A stretch of 36,167 nt of DNA, taken from an uncultured Faecalibacterium sp. (GTDB taxonomy: Bacteria > Bacillota > Clostridia > Oscillospirales > Ruminococcaceae). The stretch lies in assembly GCA_900551435.1 (NCBI GenBank), contig URVW01000017.1:1-36167 (forward strand), in the 5' to 3' direction. The position numbers were made by a program, and so were the translations under genes. Positions 22,030 to 29,534 of the stretch are shown here, one piece after another. The stretch's first letter is position 1, and each line of letters starts with the position of its first letter. The notes under the pieces are model-generated. The model was given only the letters and a program-made list of their open reading frames with translations. It was not told the origin of the DNA and searched no databases.

Positions 22030-22751
22030 TTGAATACCTCCCGGAAATATGCATCCACGCTCTTGCCTTCCATCTCGCGGATGTCGTCCACCGCGCGGTG
22101 GGCAAACACCCGGCCGTCTTTCAGGAACACGGCCTCGTCCAGCACCGGCTCGATGTCCTCGATGAGGTGGGTGGAGATGACGACCGTGGCATCCTTGCTG
22201 TAGTTGGAGATGATGGTGTTCAGGATATACTCGCGCGCCGCCGGGTCCACGCCGCCGATGGGCTCATCCAGAAGATAGAGCTTTGCGGCGCGGCTCATGG
22301 CCAGCACCAGCTGGACCTTTTCCTTGTTGCCCTTCGAGAGGGTCTTGAGGCGGGCGTTCGGCGCGATGTTCAGCCGCGCCAGCATCTCGTTGGCCTTGGC
22401 GGCATCGAACCCAATGTAGCCCTTGGCGGAGTCCGGCGTTCCGTAGAAATCCCGGAACATGTTCACCAGCTCCTCCACCTTCATCCAGTCGGGCAGCCAG
22501 TCGGCGTCCGGCAGATAGGAGACGATCTCCTTCGTGTCCGGGCCGGGGGTCATACCCGCAATTTTGACCGTGCCTTGGGTGGGCTGCAGCAAGCCGTTCG
22601 CCAGCTTGAGCAGGGTGGTCTTGCCGCTGCCGTTCGGCCCCAGCAGACCGACGATGCGGCCAAAATCCAGCTCCAAGTCGATGCCGTCCAGCGCGGTCTT
22701 TTCCTTGCCGTAGCTCTTGGTCAGGTGTTCACAGCTCAAAACTTTACTCAT
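22023..22751 (-). CDS. ABC transporter ATP-binding subunit
   Basis: 242 residues from ATG 22751, which overlaps the end of the GntR gene by eight bases and has AAGGAG ten bases upstream. A longer frame to 22817 runs through the regulator gene and is rejected. Motifs: Walker A G-P-N-G-S-G-K-T (38-45), a signature variant L-S-K-G-N near the middle instead of L-S-G-G-Q, Walker B L-Y-L-L-D-E-P, then a D-loop with V-D-P and H-loop S-T-H. The S-K-G signature is common in YtrB/BcrA-like exporters. It drives the permease encoded immediately downstream. Confidence 0.92.
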   Translation of the reverse strand: MSKVLSCEHLTKSYGKEKTALDGIDLELDFGRIVGLLGPNGSGKTTLLKLANGLLQPTQGTVKIAGMTPGPDTKEIVSYLPDADWLPDWMKVEELVNMFRDFYGTPDSAKGYIGFDAAKANEMLARLNIAPNARLKTLSKGNKEKVQLVLAMSRAAKLYLLDEPIGGVDPAAREYILNTIISNYSKDATVVISTHLIEDIEPVLDEAVFLKDGRVFAHRAVDDIREMEGKSVDAYFREVFKC

Positions 22752-23124
22752 CTTCTCCACGCTCCTTTTTGCCCCAGCCGGCCAGCAGCTGTGCGGCCTG
22801 TTCCGGGGTATAGCCAATGCTATGCATCTTTGCTACAAATTCTTCTGCGATCTCCCGGGCTGCAGTCGCCCTCAGTTGTTCGATCAATGTCGTATCCTCC
22901 GTCACAAAGCGGCCGTTGGTCCGCTCGGTGCGGACAAGGCCCTCTGCTTCCAGCTGGGCCAGCGCCCGCTGCATCGTATTGGGGTTGACGCCCGCCGCTG
23001 CGGCGAGGTCCCGCACCGAGTCCAGATGGCCCCCGGGCGGATAGGTCCCCGCCAAGATCCGAGCTTTGAGCCGTTCCACCAGCTGTGCATAGATCGGGCG
23101 GCTGGAATCAAACTGTTCGCTCAT
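22744..23124 (-). CDS. GntR-family regulator, YtrA subfamily
   Basis: 126 residues: an N-terminal winged helix (P-I-Y-A-Q-L-V-E-R-L-K-A-R-I near the start, then S-V-R-D-L-A and N-P-N-T-M-Q-R-A-L-A-Q-L-E) and only a short helical C-terminus for dimerisation, as in YtrA-type repressors of ABC operons. AGGAGGG precedes ATG 23124. It heads the operon regulator-ATPase-permease-CPBP. A 12-bp palindrome lies at the predicted transcription start, which fits autorepression of the whole operon. Confidence 0.92.
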   Translation of the reverse strand: MSEQFDSSRPIYAQLVERLKARILAGTYPPGGHLDSVRDLAAAAGVNPNTMQRALAQLEAEGLVRTERTNGRFVTEDTTLIEQLRATAAREIAEEFVAKMHSIGYTPEQAAQLLAGWGKKERGEDE

Positions 23125-23149
23125 TCTGTTCCCTCCTTGTGTTACTGTG

Positions 23150-23161
23150 TTAAGCGCTTAA
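23150..23161. promoter_or_regulatory. Palindromic operator candidate for the YtrA-type regulator
   Basis: TTAAGCGCTTAA, extending imperfectly to GTGTTAAGCGCTTAATAC, is a near-perfect inverted repeat placed at the predicted +1 of the operon and 26 bp before the regulator's start codon. Position and symmetry fit an autorepression site; binding is inferred. Confidence 0.6.
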
Positions 23162-23165
23162 TACA

Positions 23166-23193
23166 AGCATACACGTTTTTCTCCATTTGTCAA
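23166..23193 (-). promoter_or_regulatory. Promoter of the YtrA-type ABC/CPBP operon
   Basis: On the minus strand TTGACA (23193-23188), 16-bp spacer, TATGCT (23171-23166). The operator palindrome begins 4 bp downstream of the -10. Confidence 0.7.
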
Positions 23194-23296
23194 GGCCCTT
23201 TCGGAAAATTTTGCGCACAAAAAAGCCGGGGTGCGAAGCATCCGTCACAAAATTATCACAAAATGATTACAAATGCGCTTTTTTACTTTCCAAACA

Positions 23297-23325
23297 TTGT
23301 GAAATGATTGTTTATCTGGTATCAT
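23297..23325 (+). promoter_or_regulatory. Extended -10 promoter of the flavoprotein gene
   Basis: TTGTGA (23297-23302), 17-bp spacer, TATCAT (23320-23325), preceded by TGG, an extended -10 element. The leader to the start codon is about 68 nt. Upstream AT-rich sequence (23240-23290) contains ATCACAAAATGATTACAAA but no clear Rex or CRP/FNR palindrome. Confidence 0.6.
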
Positions 23326-23398
23326 ATCGGAGTGCCCGACGGTCAAGCGGCCCGGGCGCATGGAAGAAACGAATCAAAACCAAGGAGAAGAAGGACCC

Positions 23399-25303
23399 AT
23401 GAAGAAGAAAAATGTTCTGGCTTCGCTGATCCTGGCAGGTGCAATGTTCCTGACCGCATGCGGCGGCGGGGCATCCTCCACCACGGCAGCAAGCGGCGTG
23501 TCCGGCAGCTATACCGGTACTGCCAAGGGCATGGGCGGCGATGTTTCCGTCACCCTGACCCTGACCGACAATGTTATCACCGACTGCACCGCTAAGGGCG
23601 ACGATGAGACTCCGGGCATCGGCTCGGTGGTCATCGAGCAGTTCCCTGCCGAAGTCGTGGAGGGCAACACCATCAACCTCGACAGCATCAGCGGCGCGAC
23701 CATCACCTCGGACGCCTTCGTGGAAGCTGCCAAGGCTGCTCTGACCTCGGCCGGTCTGAACCCGGACGACTACATGACCAAGGCGGACAAGACCGCCAAC
23801 GGCGAGACCGTCAGCTATGACGCAGACGTCGTGGTCATCGGCGCCGGCGGCGCTGGCATGACCGCTGCGATGACCGCAGCCGATGCCGGCCAGAAGGTCG
23901 TCATCGTCGAGAGTCAGGCCATGGTCGGCGGCAACTCTGCCCGTGCGACCGGCGGCATGAACGCTGCCAAGACCGTCTATCAGGACGAGAACGAGTTCAA
24001 TGAAGCTGCCGGCGTCGAGAAGATGCTGAAGTCCGCTGCCGACAACTACGCCGACAACGAGACCATCACCGCTCTGGCCAAGACCGTCTCCGAACAGTGG
24101 GCAGCTTATCAGGCCAACCCCACCGGCTACTTCGACAGCGTCGAGCTGATGGAGCTGGACACCATGGTCGGCGGCAAGGGCATCAACGATCCCGAGCTGG
24201 TCAAGACCCTGTGTGAGGGCACGGCTCCCGCCATCGACTGGCTGGATGAGAACGGCATCACCCTGCACAACGTCTCCAGCTTCGGCGGTGCGTCCGTCAA
24301 GCGCATCCACCGCCCCACCAACGAAGAGGGCAAGGTCGTCTCCGTCGGCGCTTACATGATCCCCTTGCTGCAGGAGAACTGCGAGAAGCGCGGCATCGAG
24401 ATCGTGCTGAACACCACCGTTGACACCATCCTGACCGACACAGACGGCGCTGCTGTGGGCGTTTCCGGCACGGACAAGGACGGCAACACTGTTGTAGTCA
24501 ACGCCAAGAGCGTGGTCCTCGCGACCGGCGGCTTCGGCGCAAACCTCGACATGGTCACCAAGTACAAGCCTGAGCTGGCCGGCTTCATGACCACCAACGC
24601 CGCCGGCGCACAGGGTCAGGGCATCGAGATGGCAACCGCCATCGGCGCTGGCACGGTCGATATGGACCAGATCCAGATCCACCCCACCGTCGAGGCCAAC
24701 ACCGCCGCCCTCATCACCGAGGGTCTGCGCGGTGACGGCGCGATCCTCGTCAACGCCAACGGCGAGCGCTTCATCGACGAAGTCGGTACGCGCGACGTCG
24801 TTTCCGCTGCTGAGATCGCACAGCCGGGCAGCTACAGCTGGCTGATCGTCGATCAGGCCATGGTCGATGCTTCCAGTGTCATTCAGGGCTACATCACCAA
24901 GGGCTACACCAAGACCGGTGCGACCTACGAAGAGCTGGCCAAGGAGCTGGACGTTGATCCCGCCACCTTCGCCAACACCATGGAGACTTGGAACAGCTAC
25001 GTCGAGGCCAAGAACGACCCCGACTTCGGCCGCACCAGCTTCGCAAACCCGCTGAACAACGGCCCCTACTACGCCATCAAGGTCACCGCTGGTGTCCACC
25101 ACACCATGGGCGGCGTGACCATCAACAGCGAGACCGAAGTTCTGAAGGCTGACGGCTCGGTCATCCCCGGCCTGTTCGCAGCCGGCGAAGTGACCGGCGG
25201 CGTCCACGGTGCAAACCGTCTGGGCGGCACGGCTGTCGCTGACTTCGTGGTCTTTGGCCGCATCGCTGGCGAGAGCGCTGCCAACTATGCAAGCGCACAG
25301 TAA
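23399..25303 (+). CDS. Flavin-linked extracellular fumarate-reductase-like lipoprotein (FMN_bind plus FAD_binding_2)
   Basis: 634 residues from ATG 23399, chosen because the lipoprotein signal M-K-K-K-N-V-L-A and lipobox F-L-T-A-C (Cys21) start there; an upstream ATG at 23360 would add a hydrophilic stretch before it. An FMN-binding domain (about 35-120) carries D-S-I-S-G-A-T, whose Thr (about 101) is the expected site for covalent FMN attached by ApbE. A FAD_binding_2 domain starts with D-V-V-V-I-G-A-G-G-A-G (143-153). Reductase residues are visible in I-H-P, E-G-L-R-G-D-G, H-H-T-M-G-G and G-A-N-R-L-G-G, like the His and Arg that position fumarate in flavocytochrome c. The likely role is reduction of an unsaturated carboxylate outside the cell. 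No cytochrome or ApbE gene is adjacent. Confidence 0.88.
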   Translation: MKKKNVLASLILAGAMFLTACGGGASSTTAASGVSGSYTGTAKGMGGDVSVTLTLTDNVITDCTAKGDDETPGIGSVVIEQFPAEVVEGNTINLDSISGATITSDAFVEAAKAALTSAGLNPDDYMTKADKTANGETVSYDADVVVIGAGGAGMTAAMTAADAGQKVVIVESQAMVGGNSARATGGMNAAKTVYQDENEFNEAAGVEKMLKSAADNYADNETITALAKTVSEQWAAYQANPTGYFDSVELMELDTMVGGKGINDPELVKTLCEGTAPAIDWLDENGITLHNVSSFGGASVKRIHRPTNEEGKVVSVGAYMIPLLQENCEKRGIEIVLNTTVDTILTDTDGAAVGVSGTDKDGNTVVVNAKSVVLATGGFGANLDMVTKYKPELAGFMTTNAAGAQGQGIEMATAIGAGTVDMDQIQIHPTVEANTAALITEGLRGDGAILVNANGERFIDEVGTRDVVSAAEIAQPGSYSWLIVDQAMVDASSVIQGYITKGYTKTGATYEELAKELDVDPATFANTMETWNSYVEAKNDPDFGRTSFANPLNNGPYYAIKVTAGVHHTMGGVTINSETEVLKADGSVIPGLFAAGEVTGGVHGANRLGGTAVADFVVFGRIAGESAANYASAQ

Positions 25304-25322
25304 GCGTTTTCAACCATAACAT

Positions 25323-25371
25323 AAAGACCCCGCGCTGCAAGCTGAAATGGCTTTGCAGCGCGGGGCCTTTT
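25323..25371 (+). terminator. Terminator after the flavoprotein gene
   Basis: CCCCGCGCTGCAA pairs with TTGCAGCGCGGGG, extended by AAAG/CTTT around one mismatch, then TTTTCTGTTTT. On the opposite strand it could also serve the convergent gene, but its T-run there is weak. Confidence 0.85.
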
Positions 25372-25381
25372 CTGTTTTCCG

Positions 25382-26791
25382 TTAGTTCAGCTTCTGCCAC
25401 AGGGTGCAGCTCTCGTCAAACACCGCGATCTCGCAGTTCTGGAAGCGGCTCTGGACCGTGACGCTCCCGGTCCCATCGGCGGTCGTGTCGTAGCTGCCCA
25501 GCTCCAGCGACGCAAGGGCGGGCTGTTCGCTCCACGGGATAAGCTTCTTCTGCCAGTCGCTGCCCAGCTGTTCGCTCAGTGCGCCATAGGCTTCCTCAAA
25601 GCCCGCCGGGTCCTCGAGGACCCACAGACTGCTCTCGTGGTTGGCGAGGTCGGTATTCATCTGGGTCGCACCCGCCATCTGGCCGTTCATGTCGGTCAGG
25701 GAAGCGTTCGCGCTCCATGTGTAGTTGTTTACCTGAACGATCACCGCACCGTCTCCGTTTTTGTCGTCGGCGTAAGCTTCCAAGGCGGTCTGAAGGCTCT
25801 GCACGGCCTCATCGGGCAGAGATTCGGCGGTCACGACGGCCACCGTATAGTCCGGGTCCACCGTCGTCAGCAGACCGTGCGCCACATAGACCACACTGAC
25901 CGTCAGCACCGCCGCAACGGCCACGATGCCCCAGTGATAATACCACCAGTTGGCGCGGGAGCGGCGCTTCTGCTCTTGTTCGGTGAGGGGCGTTTCGGAC
26001 GCCGCCGGACGCGGGATGCCCCGGACTTCCAGCCCGTATTCCTCCCGCAGGGCCGGGAACAGGGTCTGCATCGCGGCCAGCCCCGGGAGCCAGAATCCAA
26101 ACAGCACCGCCCAGAACACGCTGACCGGGAACAGCAGGATCATGCCGCCGATGCCCGCCAGCAGGAACACCCCTGCCAGTACACAGCGGCCCGGGGCGCG
26201 CAGAAGGAGCGCCCCGCTCTTCCGGAGCAGCTGTCCCAGCGACAGCGAATCCGGCACTTCCACGCCGAGAAGGGCCGCGCAGAGGGTCGCAAAGACGGCA
26301 AGCACCAGAAAATCCAGCGCGAGAAACACCAAAATCGCAAGCCCCGGATAGTACCCCTGCTGGGCCGCTGCTTCGAACAGGAACGCCGACACGAAGCAGA
26401 GCAGTCCCAGCACGAGGGTCCCCACAGCGCCCAGCTGACAGGCGGGCTTCCACCGGGCGGCAAGGGTCTGCTTGGCGCGGGGGAGCCACTGAGACGGGTC
26501 ATTCTGTAAGCTGCGCAGGGCGCAGTCCACCAGAAGCAGCATCGCGGGGCCGGCCAGCAAGCCGGTCACGAAACTCAGCACGGCGGTCAGCGGGAGCGAC
26601 AGCAGGGTGACCCCCAGCGAGACGCCCAGCGCTGCGGGCAGACAGAGCACGCAGACCATCAGGTTCGTGCCCAGCAGCTGGCCGAGGTCCCGGCCCACCA
26701 TCTGGCAGAACCGTGCAAAGCCCTTTTTCTCCGGCTCGTTGGGGCCGACGCCGCGGCCCTCGCGCCCATAAAAGGCATCATACATGCTCAT
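25382..26791 (-). CDS. YesL-like (DUF624) membrane protein fused to a C-terminal soluble domain
   Basis: 469 residues. The first 270 or so form a five- or six-helix membrane region resembling YesL/DUF624 proteins, small membrane proteins commonly found in carbohydrate ABC loci. A further helix (W-W-Y-Y-H-W-G-I-V-A-V, about 287-312) leads to a domain of roughly 155 residues beginning D-P-D-Y-T-V-A-V-V and containing D-D-K-N-G-D-G, a calcium-loop-like segment, then V-N-N-Y-T-W. Plain YesL proteins end after about 210 residues, so this is an unusual fusion. GAGGTGA precedes ATG 26791; the gene starts one base after the stop of the discoidin-like gene, so it belongs to the lyase operon. The function of both parts is unknown. 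Confidence 0.65.
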   Translation of the reverse strand: MSMYDAFYGREGRGVGPNEPEKKGFARFCQMVGRDLGQLLGTNLMVCVLCLPAALGVSLGVTLLSLPLTAVLSFVTGLLAGPAMLLLVDCALRSLQNDPSQWLPRAKQTLAARWKPACQLGAVGTLVLGLLCFVSAFLFEAAAQQGYYPGLAILVFLALDFLVLAVFATLCAALLGVEVPDSLSLGQLLRKSGALLLRAPGRCVLAGVFLLAGIGGMILLFPVSVFWAVLFGFWLPGLAAMQTLFPALREEYGLEVRGIPRPAASETPLTEQEQKRRSRANWWYYHWGIVAVAAVLTVSVVYVAHGLLTTVDPDYTVAVVTAESLPDEAVQSLQTALEAYADDKNGDGAVIVQVNNYTWSANASLTDMNGQMAGATQMNTDLANHESSLWVLEDPAGFEEAYGALSEQLGSDWQKKLIPWSEQPALASLELGSYDTTADGTGSVTVQSRFQNCEIAVFDESCTLWQKLN

Positions 26792-26792
26792 G

Positions 26793-27590
26793 TTACTTCA
26801 CCTCAGTGCCGAATGCTTCGATCTGGGTCAGCGCCGGGAACGGCGAAGTTCCCTCTGCCTGAATGAGGTCTTTCAGCACAAGGCTCCGCACCCGCTTTTC
26901 CGGGAAGGTCACGCTCTGCGGCTTCCGGCTCTGGGTCAGCGGGATGTCCAGTGTGCTCCCGTCCGAGAACTCCACGGTTGCCTTGACCCAATAGTTGTCG
27001 TGCGGAAAATCCGCCCGCTCGGTGATACGCAGTTCGTCCAGCAGCACCTCGCGGCCAAAGTCCAGCGTCAGGGCCGCGTTGGGGTCGCGGTTGATGCCCC
27101 AGCTCTGGTACGGATACTCGCCGTGAGAGCTGTTCTCAAAGATGCCGTCGATGGCATTGCGGGCCGCAAACACGGCCTCGCCGCGCGTCTCCACATTGGC
27201 GCTGGCATGGGGATAAAAACCGGTGTCGCCGTGCTCATCGTAGCAGTTGAAGGCCAGATTCCGCCGCGCCGCGATCTCGTCCGGGCGGGCCAGCCGCGCA
27301 CGGATGACGTGACGGTTTCCCACAAAGCTCTTGGGCGAATAGGTAATGGCCTGTTCGCCGAACGGGATATGGAAGTTGATCTCCCGCTTGACCACATAGA
27401 CCAGCGCCGGGAGCATGGTATCTTCGAACTGGATGACGCAGTACTGGCCCGGGTGGTCGATCTCGAGCGCGATGCGGTCGCCCGGATGGTATTCATTGGT
27501 ATAGACGAGCGACACTTCTTCTGCCGCGTTGCAGGTCATCAGGGTGTGGCCGATCTGGTCCAGAACTTTCAGTTTCAGCGTTTCCATCAT
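26793..27590 (-). CDS. Cytoplasmic protein with F5/8-type (discoidin) carbohydrate-binding-like domain
   Basis: 265 residues, no signal peptide. The N-terminal half (1-130) is a beta-rich region that I do not recognise. The C-terminal half (about 135-265) fits a galactose-binding or F5/8 C fold: A-R-N-A-I-D-G-I, S-S-H-G-E-Y-P-Y-Q-S-W-G-I-N, then L-T-L-D-F-G-R-E-V-L-L-D-E-L-R-I and Y-W-V-K-A-T-V-E-F-S-D-G-S. Its start overlaps the stop of the heparinase-like gene (ATGA), so the two are translationally coupled. A second ATG one codon later is an equally good start. It may hold or present sugar substrate for the lyase, but this is inference. Confidence 0.7.
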   Translation of the reverse strand: MMETLKLKVLDQIGHTLMTCNAAEEVSLVYTNEYHPGDRIALEIDHPGQYCVIQFEDTMLPALVYVVKREINFHIPFGEQAITYSPKSFVGNRHVIRARLARPDEIAARRNLAFNCYDEHGDTGFYPHASANVETRGEAVFAARNAIDGIFENSSHGEYPYQSWGINRDPNAALTLDFGREVLLDELRITERADFPHDNYWVKATVEFSDGSTLDIPLTQSRKPQSVTFPEKRVRSLVLKDLIQAEGTSPFPALTQIEAFGTEVK

Positions 27591-29398
27591 TCTTCTCCTT
27601 CGTCGTATAGCTCAAGATACAGATTCTTTTTGAAATGCAGGGTAATTTTATAAATTGTCTCCGGCCACGCCGTGCGCAGACGCGGGTCGGTGACGGAGAC
27701 CGGTGTGACCTCCGCCTGAACGTGTTCGGGGTCGAACCGGATGCCGCCCAGCGTCCCCACCGCAAAGCCGTTCCATACCGGCGTCGGCTCCTGTTCGGTC
27801 AGAAGGGTCAGTTCTACGCTCCCCTTCCAGCCCGTCATATCCTGCAGGGTGATGCCGTCCTCGTCCACAAGAACGCTGCGGCGGTAGCTGCGCAGCCCCT
27901 TGATGGGCGGATATGCACCGGCCAGTTCCGCCGTAATGGAATATTCGGTCGTGATCACGTCTTTGGCGGCGTATTCGGCCCCGGGAAGCTGCTGGACGCC
28001 GTCGAAGGTGGGCAGATTGTGCCATTGGCTCTGCATGGTCCAGATCTCATACCGCTGGGGGCTGAAGGTCTTTTGGGTGTAGCTCTCCACGCCGATGTCG
28101 ATGAGGAAGGGCTTGCCGTCCTTGTAGACCGTGATGCTGCCGGTGTCGTTGTGGTTGTGGCTGTCGCCGTTGGACCCCATCTTCGCGCCCAGCACCCAGC
28201 GGCCCTCCCGCGCAGCATAGACGCCCACGCTCGGATACCACACCGTGCTGTGTTCGGGCTGTTTCAGGGTGCAGGACCAGAGTTCCTGTTCCGCAAAGGC
28301 GGTGATGAGCCGATACCACAAATTGATGCGGCTGCTGCCGTCCTGATTGGTCAGGCGGTCGGGGTCGTCATCGGCCCGGAAATCCTCCGCCGCCAGCGCA
28401 CAGAGGGCGTCGCTGCCCACGGCCTGACCGAAGCGGTATTCCCGCGCACCGCACCGTCCTGCCAGCGGGCTGCAGTCGCCGAAGTTGAGGTAATACGGGC
28501 CGTCCACATGGACATTGAGGATATACTCCGCGATGTTTCGAATCTTTGGTTCTTGGAACAGCGGCCGGAACGCCTCCGGGGCTGCTGCTGAGAGCAGTTC
28601 CAGACAGCCCCACAGGGTCAGCCCTGCATGGCGGTAATACTGTGCGCCCTCGTTGCAGCAGCCGTCCTCGCCGTAATCTTTCAGGAAGCAGTCCAGACTA
28701 TATGCCGCCTGTTTCACGGCGGCAGTGCGCTGTTCCTGCGTCGTCGGGAGCAGGAACACGGTCAGCAGCACGTTCTGGGTACACCAGCTGGTCCAGTTGC
28801 ACATGGGTTCATCGCCGTTGCCCATCCACCAGAAGTGGTCCTTGAAATAGGGCGTCAGGATGCGGTGTTCCAGTTCGCGCTCCATCCGGCGGGTGATGCC
28901 GGGAGCGGCCGCGTCCAGTTCCGTTTTTAGTAAGTACCACGTCAGAGCCAGCAGCTCGCCGGTCTCCGCCGCGAACAGCTCCACGATGGGGCGGAAGGTA
29001 TCCGGCAGCGGGAGCTGCGGGGTGTCCCGGATGTAGCTGTTGTGGGCGGGCAGCTGCCACGCACTCTCCTCGCAGATGGCCCACACCGTCTCCGCAATGG
29101 CGTCCATGTAACGGCCCTGATGCTCCACGCATTCGGCGCAGACCAGCGCACACAGCCGGGACCGCCGGGAGAAATAGGCATCCTCCCACGGGGTGCGGCG
29201 TCCGGTTCGGATAAAGTCCAGCCAGAGCGACAGCGGCAGCGGCGCGATGGGCTTTGCCAGCTCTGCTTCGGCGGTCTGATGGAACCGGTCTTTCACCCGC
29301 TGGGGCAGCGCTTCCCATGCGGCGCGCTCCTGCGCGGGCGGGAACGGATGATAGTCGGGCAATGTGTCCGGCAGAACGGAAAGCTTTTCTTGGATCAT
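27587..29398 (-). CDS. Heparinase II/III-family polysaccharide lyase, cytoplasmic
   Basis: 603 residues from ATG 29398, set by AGGAGGT just upstream; a frame extending to 29614 would run into the response regulator gene. An N-terminal alpha/alpha-toroid (about 1-340) contains N-W-T-S-W-C (201-206) and N-E-G-A-Q-Y-Y (249-255), placing a catalytic-type Tyr near 255. A beta-sandwich heparinase II/III-like domain has G-D-S-H-N-H-N-D (411-418), F-L-I-D-I-G (D434) and W-H-N (H460); these match the His/Asp/His zinc ligands known in heparinase II. No signal peptide is present, so it would cleave imported oligosaccharides by beta-elimination at uronic acids. Substrate (heparan, chondroitin-like, alginate-like or other) is unknown. 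It is coupled to the discoidin-like gene. Confidence 0.88.
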   Translation of the reverse strand: MIQEKLSVLPDTLPDYHPFPPAQERAAWEALPQRVKDRFHQTAEAELAKPIAPLPLSLWLDFIRTGRRTPWEDAYFSRRSRLCALVCAECVEHQGRYMDAIAETVWAICEESAWQLPAHNSYIRDTPQLPLPDTFRPIVELFAAETGELLALTWYLLKTELDAAAPGITRRMERELEHRILTPYFKDHFWWMGNGDEPMCNWTSWCTQNVLLTVFLLPTTQEQRTAAVKQAAYSLDCFLKDYGEDGCCNEGAQYYRHAGLTLWGCLELLSAAAPEAFRPLFQEPKIRNIAEYILNVHVDGPYYLNFGDCSPLAGRCGAREYRFGQAVGSDALCALAAEDFRADDDPDRLTNQDGSSRINLWYRLITAFAEQELWSCTLKQPEHSTVWYPSVGVYAAREGRWVLGAKMGSNGDSHNHNDTGSITVYKDGKPFLIDIGVESYTQKTFSPQRYEIWTMQSQWHNLPTFDGVQQLPGAEYAAKDVITTEYSITAELAGAYPPIKGLRSYRRSVLVDEDGITLQDMTGWKGSVELTLLTEQEPTPVWNGFAVGTLGGIRFDPEHVQAEVTPVSVTDPRLRTAWPETIYKITLHFKKNLYLELYDEGEE

Positions 29399-29480
29399 AG
29401 TACCTCCTGACGATTGGTCGCAAGGCCCAGCCGTTTCCGATACACCGGGCCTGATGCAGTTTGCTGATCTCTGCCCGCCC

Positions 29481-29534
29481 TGCCAATGGCTCTCCTCATA
29501 GGAGAGCTGGCGAGCGATCGCGAGACTGAGAGGT
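29481..29534 (+). repeat. Single-end copy of the dispersed repeat also found before hisS
   Basis: TGCCAATGGCTCTCC...GGAGAGCTGGCG...GACTGAGAGGTT matches each end of the element at 1230-1604. The core folds as a hairpin (GCTCTCC/GGAGAGC). It ends directly at the stop codon of the response regulator, in the 136-bp gap before the lyase gene. Confidence 0.75.

Noticed and set aside
23240..23330. Rex or CRP/FNR-type operator before the flavoprotein gene
   Set aside because: TTGTGAAATGATTGTTTA lacks the inverted second half-site needed by either consensus.
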